Shown here: one piece after another, positions 25,739 to 32,173 of the stretch
How the letters are laid out: every line of letters starts with the position of its first letter
Position numbering within the stretch: the first letter of the stretch is position 1
NCBI GenBank assembly: GCA_014192425.1
Contig: BJHK01000028.1
Location: 1-32,173 of the forward strand
DNA length: 32,173 bases
Direction: 5' to 3'
Source: Planctomycetia bacterium
GTDB taxonomy: Bacteria > Planctomycetota > Planctomycetia > Pirellulales > UBA1268
Notes under the pieces: model-generated
Databases searched by the model: none
What the model was told of the DNA's origin: nothing
What the model saw: only the letters and a program-made list of their open reading frames with translations
Made by a program: the position numbers and the translations under genes

Positions 25739-26508
25739 TGGCATCCTACGAACTCGACCAGCCGGCGACCGGCGCGGCCTTCGACGAGACGGCCTACCTG
25801 CGAGCCAATCCAGACGTCGCCCAAGCCGTGCGCGACGGCCACGTCGCCTCCGGTCGGCAGCACTTCGATCTCTATGGACAGCGGGATACGCCCCGCCGCA
25901 TGATGCGGATGACGGAGCGGATTCACCAGGCCAAGCGGCGGAAACTCCGCCGCATTCGCCCGCTTCTCCGTTCCGATGCGCCAGCGGTGGAGCATGATGA
26001 CCACGTTGATTGCCTGCCGGCGGCGACGAAGTCCCGCTGGAACATCAGCGACACGGAGGCCGTCTCCTCCCACCCCTACGACGACGACATCATGCAGCTC
26101 GTCGGTCGCCACGAGAACGGCCTCGTCCTCGACGCCGGTGCCGGGAAGCGGCCCGTCTACTTTGACAACGTGGTGAACTACGAGATCGTCGCCTACGACA
26201 CGACCGATGTGGTCAATCTCTTCGCCGACCTGCTCGAGGTGGAGCGGGTCGAGGTGTCGCGCCACCTGCTGCCAATCTGGGCGTTGACATGGATCTGCTC
26301 CCGGTGGGCGGAGGGGCTCTCCGGCGCCGCAAAGGACGAGTTCCTCGGCATGCGAATCGCCGACTTTATCGGCTCTCCGGTGCCGCACCTCGACGAGCGG
26401 TATGTGACCGGGCTTCCGGCCATCGTGAACTCCGAACTGGCCGCCGGGCATGCCCTGTTCGCCCACAAGCCGCTCCGCCCCGTCTCTGATCGACATCCGA
26501 TCGCGTGA
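25735..26508 (+). CDS. Methyltransferase-like protein, probably internally deleted
   Basis: This has 257 residues. ATG 25735 overlaps the glycosyltransferase stop by four bases; a second ATG follows at 25738. Residues ~12-52 are a short module common in sugar-transfer proteins (FDETAYLRANPDVAQAVRDGHVASGRQHFDLYG). A class I methyltransferase start follows: VLDAGAGKRPVYFDNVVNYEIVAYD (about 125-150), with the SAM-binding glycine motif and the acidic residue of strand 2. The text then jumps from TTDVV straight to NLFADLLEVERVEVSRHLLPIWALTW. In relatives I remember, the latter lies after about 70 further residues holding motifs II and III (LEH, LKPGG). That block is missing without loss of frame. 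The protein is therefore unlikely to methylate, but the frame and coupling are kept. Its 3' end overlaps the next gene by four bases. Confidence 0.65.
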   Translation: MMASYELDQPATGAAFDETAYLRANPDVAQAVRDGHVASGRQHFDLYGQRDTPRRMMRMTERIHQAKRRKLRRIRPLLRSDAPAVEHDDHVDCLPAATKSRWNISDTEAVSSHPYDDDIMQLVGRHENGLVLDAGAGKRPVYFDNVVNYEIVAYDTTDVVNLFADLLEVERVEVSRHLLPIWALTWICSRWAEGLSGAAKDEFLGMRIADFIGSPVPHLDERYVTGLPAIVNSELAAGHALFAHKPLRPVSDRHPIA

Positions 26509-28496
26509 GTCGTGCGATGCCGTTGGTCGACCGTCTTCCATCGTCGCGACGTGACCTCATCGGCGGCCTCGTCACGGCGGCCCTCGTGGGCATCATCACG
26601 CTGGCCGTCACCCGACATCCGCAGGGCCCGGCCAGTGGCGGGCTCGATTCCTCCTGGGGCAGCGTGCTGCGGTATGCCCACGACCGCGGGCTCGACTTCA
26701 GCACCGATATCGTGTTCACCTACGGACCCCTCGGCTATGCGACCGCAGAGGTCTACTCCGGTGGCTCGACCGCGCTCTCGAACTGGGTGCGCACGGTCAT
26801 CACGCTGTTCGTCGTGGTTCCCATCGTGCTCGTTGCCCGCAGGCTCTCCTGGCAGGCGGGCGTGGCGCTGCTGCTGATCGTGGCGGCCCTGCGATTGATG
26901 CGGATCTGCGGCCTCGACGGTCTCGTGCAGGCAGCCTTGTGCTGCTGGGGCCTGCTTGCGTTCACGGCAGACTCGGGCGGACCGCGGCCGAGCCGTTCCA
27001 TCGTGGCGGTCTGCCTGGCGCTGGCGGTATCCGTCGCTCTCGTCGGCCTCGCGAAGTTCTCGTGGCTTCTCGCCGGCGCTGCCACCGTGTGCGCCGTCGC
27101 GATCGATCTTGGCCTGCGCGGCCGCCCCTGGCTCGCGGCCGCGACGATCGCGGCAACCGGGGGATTGTGGCTCGCTGGCTGGGCCGCCCTTGGCCAGCCG
27201 GTCGGCAACATCCCCACCTACCTCGCTGGAGCGTGGCAGGTCGCGGCGGGATATGCAAAGGCCATGGGCACGCGCGGACCGGGCAGTTTTTTTGTCCTGG
27301 CGCTGCTCGCCGCCGGGTCGTGCGCCGTCGGCGTCGTGCTCCACAGCCGGGAGGCGTCTCTGCCCGGCCAGAGTCGCCTCCCGATGCGCCGCTGGATGCT
27401 CATGCTGTGGCTGCTCGGCATGCTGTTTCTCGGCTGGAAACATGGGGTGGTCCGGGCGGCGGCCGGCGACACACACATCACGGCCCTGTTGGCCCAGTGC
27501 GTCGTGCTCGCCTTCGCACTCCCGATCGTTCCTGTCGTCCGTCCTGGTGTGGAGCGTGTGGGCCAGACCCTGGGCTGGGGCGTGGCGATCCTCGCACTGA
27601 CGCTGGCCCACTGGATGCAGCTTGGCTCACTCGAGGAAGGTATCGCCCAGACGATCCGACGCATCCCGGCCAATGCCTTCGCCCTGGCGCGGCCTGAGGG
27701 CCAGCGCCGCATGCTCGAACACCTGTGGGAGCAGGCTCGCGGAACGCTTACGTTGCCCACCGCCAAGAACCTGGTCGGCAGGGCACCGGTCGATGTCTTC
27801 GGCTACAGCCAGGATTATGCGATCGCCAACGACCTGAACTACGTCCCGCGGCCCGTGTTTCAGAGCTACTCGGTCTATAACAGCCGGCTTGCCGAACTGA
27901 ACGACCGGTTCTATCAGTCACCGCGGGCCCCCGACTGGGTGCTCTTCGAACTCGGCTCGATCGACGGCCGTTACCCGGGGCTCGAGGACTCGCTCGCGCT
28001 GCGCACGATCCTGCACGACTACCGGACCGCCGGCACCGACCGCCAGTTCCTCGTGCTCCAGCGGGAGCGGCGCGAACCGGTTCGTCTCGAACTCCTCGTC
28101 AGTGGCACGATCCGAGTCGGCGAACGCATCGACGTGGCGGCGTATCGTCCCCGCGACCTCTGGCTGGAAATCGATGCCGCTCCCGGCGTTCTCGCGCGAC
28201 TGGAGACATTCGTACTGCGGCCGCCGCCGCTGCGGTTTCGAGTCTGGGCGGATGGTTTTCCAGCCGAGGGATATGCCTACAACGCCCCGGCACCGATGCT
28301 TGCCACCGGGTTTATTGCCAGCCCGGTGCTCGGTGCAACAGCCGACGCCGCCGCGTTGCTCGCCGGGAAGCCCGCTCGACTTCTGCAGGCTTTCGCAGTC
28401 GAAACGAGCGATCGCGGCCGCCACACCAGGGTCCGCTACCGGCTCTACGCCATCGCCGGCGGACTCGTGGGCGAGGAACGGCTGGGCCAGGAGTGA
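26505..28496 (+). CDS. Multipass membrane protein, GT-C-like
   Basis: This is a 663-residue inner-membrane protein. GTG 26505 gives the usual 4-base GTGA overlap with the upstream stop; ATG 26517 (MPLVDRL) is an alternative. A first helix (LIGGLVTAALVGIITLAV) leads to an external loop LDSSWGSVLRYAHDRGLDFSTDIVFTYGPLGYA, a pattern I associate with planctomycete GT-C-like proteins. About nine to ten more helices follow up to residue ~370 (AGVALLLIVAALRL, LALAVSVALVGLAKFSW, WMLMLWLLGMLFLGW and others). Residues ~375-663 are soluble, probably periplasmic (VDVFGYSQDYAIANDLNYVPRPVFQSYSVY, WVLFELGSIDGRYPGLEDS). The layout fits a lipid-linked-sugar glycosyltransferase, in line with the operon, but no catalytic residue can be proved here. 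Confidence 0.7.
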   Translation: MSRAMPLVDRLPSSRRDLIGGLVTAALVGIITLAVTRHPQGPASGGLDSSWGSVLRYAHDRGLDFSTDIVFTYGPLGYATAEVYSGGSTALSNWVRTVITLFVVVPIVLVARRLSWQAGVALLLIVAALRLMRICGLDGLVQAALCCWGLLAFTADSGGPRPSRSIVAVCLALAVSVALVGLAKFSWLLAGAATVCAVAIDLGLRGRPWLAAATIAATGGLWLAGWAALGQPVGNIPTYLAGAWQVAAGYAKAMGTRGPGSFFVLALLAAGSCAVGVVLHSREASLPGQSRLPMRRWMLMLWLLGMLFLGWKHGVVRAAAGDTHITALLAQCVVLAFALPIVPVVRPGVERVGQTLGWGVAILALTLAHWMQLGSLEEGIAQTIRRIPANAFALARPEGQRRMLEHLWEQARGTLTLPTAKNLVGRAPVDVFGYSQDYAIANDLNYVPRPVFQSYSVYNSRLAELNDRFYQSPRAPDWVLFELGSIDGRYPGLEDSLALRTILHDYRTAGTDRQFLVLQRERREPVRLELLVSGTIRVGERIDVAAYRPRDLWLEIDAAPGVLARLETFVLRPPPLRFRVWADGFPAEGYAYNAPAPMLATGFIASPVLGATADAAALLAGKPARLLQAFAVETSDRGRHTRVRYRLYAIAGGLVGEERLGQE

Positions 28497-28668
28497 TGAG
28501 GGGCACACCGGTGTCTGGGTTCAGCGCAGTGGCAGCTTGCCAGCGACAGATCTGGCTGGGCTGGAGGCCGTACTCGGCACACAGGTCTGAGATCGGAATC
28601 CTTCGGGGGAAAGGCTAGGCTCACCCTTGCCCGCGGAGATTGCAGGTTCGACGGGAGCAAGACACCGG

Positions 28669-29841
28669 CTACTTCAGAGGCTGCGCCGTGTCCGTGACGT
28701 CCTCGGGCTGAAAGCTGGTCTGCAACTCGATCGTCCGCAGGCCGGGCTTGTCGAAACCGACCCGGCGCAGATCGACGACCTGGATCTTCAGGCCGCCGTA
28801 CGTCCGGACGTAGGTTTTCAGGTTCGTGCGGTCATGGCCGACGATCCATTCGGTGGTGTCCGTGCTGACAAGTCGGCCTTCGCCATTCGACTTCAGGAAG
28901 CCCTTCGTGTTCTCCGTCTGGTTGGCCGTGTTCGACTTGATGGCCCCGTCGAAGATGTCGAACGTGTTCAGGACGTGAAAGCCCAGATTCACGGTTTCGG
29001 GCGCCGTTTTCGCCGGACTGGCCCACTGCGAAAACAGCGCTGCCCGCACGAACCTGGATGGCGGCGTCAGGTCGCCCGGCAGGCCGACGAAGCCGCTCCC
29101 CTGGCCGAAGTTCACGACCTCAAGGCCGCCGAGTTTCTTCGCGGGCACGTTCACCGGCGACAGGTTCACGTAGTTGCTGAGGTTGATCTGCTGCCAGTCG
29201 AACGGCGGCGAGTTCGTCAGCGCCCCGACCGGGTTCTGGTGGATGTTGAGTTTCCCCTCCACGTACTCGGCGATGACCACCTTGCCGGTCGCATCGCCGA
29301 TCCAGTAGTGCACCGGGAGCACCTGCTTGAAGGGAGGGAATTCCTGCTGGGCGACGTGCGCCTTGTCGGTCAGGGCCGCCACCGACTCGTTCACGTCCGC
29401 ACATGTCGAAAGCAGGTAGATCGCCACCTCCCAACTGCCGATCGTGCTGGCGGTCTTGGCTTCGTCGGGGGCCAGATACCGCGCATACCCCGGCAGATGA
29501 AGCATGCCCACCACCAGGCCCTTGTCGTTCATGCCGTCGGCCACGATGGAAGGGGCGACGTTCGCATTGAGCCCCACGACGCCGTATTTCGTCTGCCACT
29601 TCAGGCCGGCCCTGCCCTGCGGTGCCGTCCCCGTGTACTCGGTGCCCCGCGGAACGATCAGGATCTTCGAGTTGAACGGGAAACCGAACTCCATCGACCG
29701 AAAATAAACCTGTGCACCGTCGACGGCCTTGAGCTGAAATGCCGTGCAGGCCCGGAGCGATCGGGCCGCGGCCAACGGAGCCAAACAGGCCACGCAGACG
29801 ATCAGGGCGGCAGTGGCACGGCGCGAGATTGGACCGTTCAT
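28669..29841 (-). CDS. Secreted choloylglycine hydrolase-family Ntn amidase
   Basis: This is a 390-residue exported enzyme of the choloylglycine hydrolase/penicillin V acylase family, which cuts linear amide bonds (bile salts, penicillin V, acyl-homoserine lactones). A signal peptide (RRATAALIVCVACLAPLAAARSLRA) ends so that Cys32 becomes the N-terminal nucleophile (ACTAFQ). Other active-site positions line up with bile salt hydrolase: Arg48 (YFRSMEF), Glu51 where many members have Asp, Asn105 (DGMNDKGL), Asn210 (LTNSPPFDW) and Arg263 or Arg266 (PSRFVRA). Length is normal for the exported Gram-negative type. In a planctomycete, bile salts are an unlikely substrate; quorum-signal or fatty amide hydrolysis is more plausible but unproven. 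It is a single gene, convergent with the glycan operon (172-bp gap). Confidence 0.9.
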   Translation of the reverse strand: MNGPISRRATAALIVCVACLAPLAAARSLRACTAFQLKAVDGAQVYFRSMEFGFPFNSKILIVPRGTEYTGTAPQGRAGLKWQTKYGVVGLNANVAPSIVADGMNDKGLVVGMLHLPGYARYLAPDEAKTASTIGSWEVAIYLLSTCADVNESVAALTDKAHVAQQEFPPFKQVLPVHYWIGDATGKVVIAEYVEGKLNIHQNPVGALTNSPPFDWQQINLSNYVNLSPVNVPAKKLGGLEVVNFGQGSGFVGLPGDLTPPSRFVRAALFSQWASPAKTAPETVNLGFHVLNTFDIFDGAIKSNTANQTENTKGFLKSNGEGRLVSTDTTEWIVGHDRTNLKTYVRTYGGLKIQVVDLRRVGFDKPGLRTIELQTSFQPEDVTDTAQPLK

Positions 29842-30163
29842 GGCTCGGGTTCCTCGGGTTTGAAATCAGGAATCTGTGGTGGTGTCAGTGAACGCGATCG
29901 GAACGGACGGCGGGAAGTCTGCGTCATGTCAAAAGGCGGCATGGTCGGGGGCGACAGGCTCGAACCACCGGATCAAGCGGCGGCGGACCCGCTCGGTGAA
30001 CGCCGCCAGATCGGCCTGGTTGATCGGGCGGGCGGGCAGGAACGCCGGAGAAGGCCCGCCTCGATGCTTTGAAGCCCGAGGCGCGAGCCGAGGGAATGCG
30101 GTTCAGTTTCTGGTGGAGCAACACGTACTCCCTCAGCTCGCGCTTCGGGCTTCCCGGCAACCG

Positions 30164-30190
30164 GGCTCGGCGGTCGGAGACCGCCGAGCC
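30164..30190. repeat. REP-like hairpin, 12-bp perfect stem
   Basis: The arms GGCTCGGCGGTC and GACCGCCGAGCC close around a GGA loop. The same core (CGGCGGTC-GGA-GACCGCCG) returns 75 bp downstream, which marks it as a repeated palindrome rather than a lone terminator. A small CCCGG-CAA-CCGGG hairpin (30153-30165) touches its left side. Confidence 0.8.
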
Positions 30191-30238
30191 AGAGCAGGCA
30201 ACCATGCCCGGCCCCCTGTGGTCGCTCGACTCGTGTAG

Positions 30239-30257
30239 CGGCGGTCGGAGACCGCCG
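30239..30257. repeat. REP-like hairpin, second copy, 8-bp stem
   Basis: CGGCGGTC-GGA-GACCGCCG, identical in core and loop to the copy at 30164-30190 but without its outer four base pairs. Confidence 0.8.
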
Positions 30258-30417
30258 ATTGCGGGCCAACTGCCGACCCACGGCGGTCGACAGGCCGCAT
30301 TCTGGGGAGTCTTCCGCAGACGGCTCCGAACATGTGTGAAATGCTCCGCGGCCGGGCTGCGTGTATGGGGATGACCGTGCCCCCGATCACTCCGTCCCCT
30401 CCGCCTCGGAGCTTGCC

Positions 30418-30569
30418 ATGCCCCTTGACCCGTCCCGCCGTCCGCTGCTTTTCGCCCTCGCCGCCACGCTCGCATGCGGCACGATTTCCAGTGGCCGATC
30501 CCTCGCCGGGCCGCTCGATCTCGACGCCCTCCCGGCCGCAACGACCCAACGATTTCGTCGGGCGAAGGC
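30418..30569 (+). pseudogene. Start of a secreted protein gene, cut off
   Basis: ATG 30418 (GGAG about 8 bases upstream) opens a reading frame with a convincing signal peptide: PLDPSRRPLLFALAATLACGTISSGRSLAGP. After DLDALPAATTQRF the frame runs into the 30-bp sequence at 30570, beyond which the reading (RAKACRSAIGRPI) looks like noise. It stops at 30675 inside the nucleotidyltransferase gene. I read this as the 5' fragment of an exported protein gene broken by the following segment. A short intact secreted peptide is the alternative. Confidence 0.4.
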
Positions 30570-30599
30570 TTGCCGAAGTGCCATTGGCCGACCTATCCT
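30570..30599 (+). repeat. 30-bp sequence, left copy of an inverted pair; promoter-like
   Basis: This 30-mer is the reverse complement of 32049-32078 with only two mismatches. It begins TTGCCG and ends TATCCT, 18 bp apart, which is the geometry of a -35/-10 promoter. It lies 6 bp before the nucleotidyltransferase ATG, so a promoter here would give an almost leaderless message. A repeat end is equally possible. Confidence 0.85.
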
Positions 30600-30605
30600 G
30601 AGTGG

Positions 30606-31088
30606 ATGGACGCGGGCCCTCTTCTCGCACGACTGGTCTCTGCGCTCGTTCAGCAACGGCTCGACGTCGTCCTGATCGGCAATGCCGCTGCCGCGATGCA
30701 TGGCGCGCCGGTCACGACGCTGGATTTCGACTTCATGTTTCGTGATACGCCCACGAACCTGCGCAAGCTGAAAGCCGTGTCCGCCTCGCTCGGGGCCGTG
30801 ATCCTGCGGCCGTTTTATCCGGTCTCGAAGCTGTATCGCATGGTGGACGACGCATCGGGACTCCAAGCCGACTTCATGCCCGTGATTCATGGCGTGCGCT
30901 CGTTCGAGGGGCTCCGCGGGCGGGCCACGGAACAGCCAATCGGCGGCGTGACACTGAAGGTGGCGTCGCTGCGCGATATCATCTCGAGTAAGAAGGCGGC
31001 CGGACGCGATCGGGACCTGGCCGTCCTGCCGGTGCTCGAGAAGACGCTCGAGGCCATGACTGCGACACCGCGGAGACGGGGCTCCTGA
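30606..31088 (+). CDS. Nucleotidyltransferase (MNT/AbiEii-like fold)
   Basis: This is a 160-residue protein with the minimal nucleotidyltransferase fold. ATG 30606 is used; the open frame extends to 30474 but through the repeat and antisense to nothing recognisable. The fold is shown by DVVLIGNAAAAMHGAPVTTLDFDFMF (about 20-45), where GN-AA-H-G and the D40-x-D42 pair take the place of the usual GS and DxD metal site. Residues VISLRDIISSKKAAGRDRDL-like (LRDIISSKKAAGRDRDLAVL at about 121-140) match the closing motif KxxAgRpKD of this group. Such proteins act as antitoxins or toxins that transfer AMP or other nucleotides. The small protein 22 bases downstream may be the partner. No HEPN gene is present. 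Confidence 0.8.
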   Translation: MDAGPLLARLVSALVQQRLDVVLIGNAAAAMHGAPVTTLDFDFMFRDTPTNLRKLKAVSASLGAVILRPFYPVSKLYRMVDDASGLQADFMPVIHGVRSFEGLRGRATEQPIGGVTLKVASLRDIISSKKAAGRDRDLAVLPVLEKTLEAMTATPRRRGS

Positions 31089-31110
31089 ACCGCCCCGCGA
31101 GGTTTCTATA

Positions 31111-31281
31111 ATGCCCGCCAGAAGGTCTGCAGCTTCGGCCCGCCGCAAGGCATTGGCCGCGATGCGCGACGAGAGCGATCGCCAACTCGCGGAGCTGATC
31201 CGGCGTCGGCTGGCGATGCCGCTCGAGCAGCGGATGAACTTCCTGCGCAAGCGTCTGCCCGGCGGCGGCAGTTGCCTGTAG
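31111..31281 (+). CDS. 56-residue companion protein of the nucleotidyltransferase
   Basis: This small ORF runs from ATG 31111 to TAG 31281, 22 bases behind the nucleotidyltransferase. The product is basic and helical: ARRSAASARRKALAAMRDES, then RQLAELIRRRLAMPLEQRMNFLR, ending KRLPGGGSCL. I have a memory of similar small proteins with an RTNFLR-x-R-x-GGGSAL ending next to nucleotidyltransferase genes in planctomycetes, but cannot check it. A toxin-antitoxin-like pair is an inference from size, charge and spacing. A TATAAT overlaps the start (31107-31112), so either the start lies further in (ATG 31162) or that hexamer is chance. Confidence 0.55.
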   Translation: MPARRSAASARRKALAAMRDESDRQLAELIRRRLAMPLEQRMNFLRKRLPGGGSCL

Positions 31282-31300
31282 CGAGCGGGTTGATGCGGCA

Positions 31301-31401
31301 GGTTGGCTGACCGGGTTGGCTTTGCCGTACCAGGTGCACGGCTCAGGAACGGGTTGAACCTCGGCACCAGCGTGTGCGGCTGCCGCCGAGGCCTTGGCCG
31401 A
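31301..31401. repeat. Dispersed ~100-bp repeat, copy B
   Basis: This aligns with copy A at 3275-3378 in the same orientation. It starts 20 bp behind the 56-residue gene and lies 30 bp beyond the stop of the minus-strand gene at 31431. On the minus strand CCTCGGC and GCCGAGG form a 7-bp stem about 20 bases apart. Confidence 0.65.
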
Positions 31402-31430
31402 CCTGCCCACTGGCTGTGTGGGTCGGATCG

Positions 31431-31994
31431 TCAGCCAACGAGCGGGCTTGGGTTGACCACCGCGGAACCCCGGGAGATGCGTTCGACGGCACGGACGATG
31501 TCGAAGATTGGGGTCAGCGGCGGGAGTCCGGTCGTTCCCGAGAACTGTCCCTCGACCCGCAGATCCTGGTTGCCCAGCGAGTTCGTCACCGCGGTGAAGG
31601 TCAGCCCCTCCGCAAAACCCAACTCGCTCCTCACGCGGTCGATGAAACCGGCCGACGTGTCGCCGTAGAACGGGACGGTGAACGTGGCCGTCTCATCGCT
31701 GATCCACGTGATCTCCACGGGGAGGGTCGTGCCGAACCTGCCGTCCGCCGTGGCCGTCACCTTGTTCTGCGGGGGAGCCGCATCGCCGACCAACGTGACC
31801 GGGAAGCCCTCGTAGAAACCGAGCTGGGAATCGCTCAGGTACCACTGGCTCCTCACGGTCATGCCGTCGGCCGAACGATACCGCCACAGACCCCATGCAA
31901 GGCTCCGGCCCTCGAAGACGGAGGATTGGGCCAGGATTTGGAGTCCGGGATCGGCCGCCTGCATGCCGAGCATCTCCCGAAGCGACGCATCCAC
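31431..31994 (-). CDS. Hypothetical protein, possibly 5' truncated
   Basis: This is a 187-residue protein I do not recognise. The start is a GTG at 31994 without a clear ribosome binding site. The frame stays open back to a stop at 32061-32063, reading PAYPFPFFWPDRDDPAVAES, but offers no better start. The sequence is beta-rich with little charge clustering: LQILAQSSVFEGRSLAWGLWRYRSADG, WYLSDSQLGFYEGFPVTLVGD, FGTTLPVEITWISDETATFTVPFYGD, GLTFTAVTNSLGNQDLRVEGQF. No signal peptide or anchor is present, yet the composition is like that of exported beta proteins, so its true N-terminus may be lost at the 30-bp repeat (32049-32078). The nucleotidyltransferase pair faces it convergently. Confidence 0.55.
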   Translation of the reverse strand: MDASLREMLGMQAADPGLQILAQSSVFEGRSLAWGLWRYRSADGMTVRSQWYLSDSQLGFYEGFPVTLVGDAAPPQNKVTATADGRFGTTLPVEITWISDETATFTVPFYGDTSAGFIDRVRSELGFAEGLTFTAVTNSLGNQDLRVEGQFSGTTGLPPLTPIFDIVRAVERISRGSAVVNPSPLVG

Positions 31995-32048
31995 GGATCG
32001 GATCGACTCGGCGACCGCGGGATCATCGCGGTCGGGCCAAAAAAGGAA

Positions 32049-32078
32049 AGGATAGGCCGGTCAATGGCACTTCGGCAA
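32049..32078 (-). repeat. 30-bp sequence, right copy of the inverted pair
   Basis: On the minus strand this reads TTGCCG, an 18-bp spacer, then TATCCT, as in the left copy at 30570-30599, with two differences in the spacer. It lies 54 bp upstream of the GTG start of the minus-strand gene. The remaining ~95 bp to the window end hold nothing I can identify. Confidence 0.85.
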
Positions 32079-32173
32079 CGGTCTTCCGGCTGATGAGCGA
32101 CTCGTGAGTCTCGGGAGGAGCGGGCCCGGGCGTCCGGAGTGGGTTTCTCGAAACGCCCCGCACCCGCTTTGTT

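Larger units (their letters stand above)
29842..30417. other. Intergenic region with REP-like hairpins
   Basis: No gene I can support lies here. On the minus strand, 29941-30060 reads DLAAFTERVRRRLIRWFEP and stops at the phrase DHAAF. It reminded me of the C-terminus of some IS91-type transposases, but without the rest it is only a possible remnant. The hairpins at 30164-30190 and 30239-30257 are listed separately. Confidence 0.4.

Noticed and set aside
29941-30060. IS91-type transposase C-terminus on the minus strand
   Set aside because: Only about 25 residues look similar (FTERVRRRLIRWFEP), with no Y2 or zinc-binding region nearby; too short to annotate as an element.
30474-30605. N-terminal extension of the nucleotidyltransferase
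   Set aside because: The open frame extends upstream but passes through the 30-bp repeat and has no family-like sequence; ATG 30606 begins where the fold begins.

Overview
The window is high-GC bacterial DNA and most likely comes from a planctomycete of Pirellulales type. The evidence is a secreted c-type cytochrome protein of the DUF1587/1592/1588/1585 family followed at once by a DUF1552 protein, an RDD protein opening with an NPYASP motif, a CPXCG Cys-rich protein, a DUF4838 protein with an FGE-sulfatase fold, and many large secreted proteins of unknown role. No rRNA, tRNA or CRISPR array was found.

Layout. Positions 1-1582 hold IS debris: an ISL3-family transposase with an uncertain 5' end, abutting an IS3-family orfA that has lost its orfB. 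A secreted propeller-like glycosidase-fold protein follows (1674-3167), visibly lower in GC than its surroundings. A minus-strand pair encodes an MFS (ACS-type) transporter and a creatininase-family amidohydrolase (3438-5496). Divergent from it is an alpha-oxoamine synthase with an N-terminal carrier-protein-like domain lacking the phosphopantetheine serine (5863-7446). The convergent gap at 7447-8427 is filled by a five-unit nested tandem array whose unit folds into a three-way junction, followed by a second, different short tandem repeat.

The minus-strand genes at 8428-12486 encode the DUF4838/FGE-fold fusion and an RDD membrane protein. A plus-strand block at 12622-19734 carries the cytochrome protein, the DUF1552 protein, an 888-residue LamG protein with a duplicated flanking domain, and a LURP-one-like protein. 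From 19766 to 22190 come a small membrane protein (minus strand), a secreted protein whose signal peptide is built from a hexanucleotide repeat, a fasciclin protein with a strong hairpin behind it, and the CPXCG protein.

A tightly overlapping plus-strand operon at 22487-28496 encodes a three-module glycosyltransferase, a methyltransferase-like protein that seems to lack its catalytic middle, and a multipass GT-C-like membrane protein. This suggests surface glycan assembly. A secreted choloylglycine-hydrolase-family enzyme lies convergent to it (28669-29841).

The last 2.3 kb looks like a mobile or decaying accessory segment. It has REP-like hairpins, a cut-off secreted ORF, a nucleotidyltransferase plus a 56-residue companion protein, a hypothetical gene on the minus strand, and a near-identical 30-bp sequence in inverted orientation at both ends (30570-30599 and 32049-32078). 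A separate ~100-bp repeat occurs at 3275-3378 and again at 31301-31401, each time just behind a minus-strand gene.
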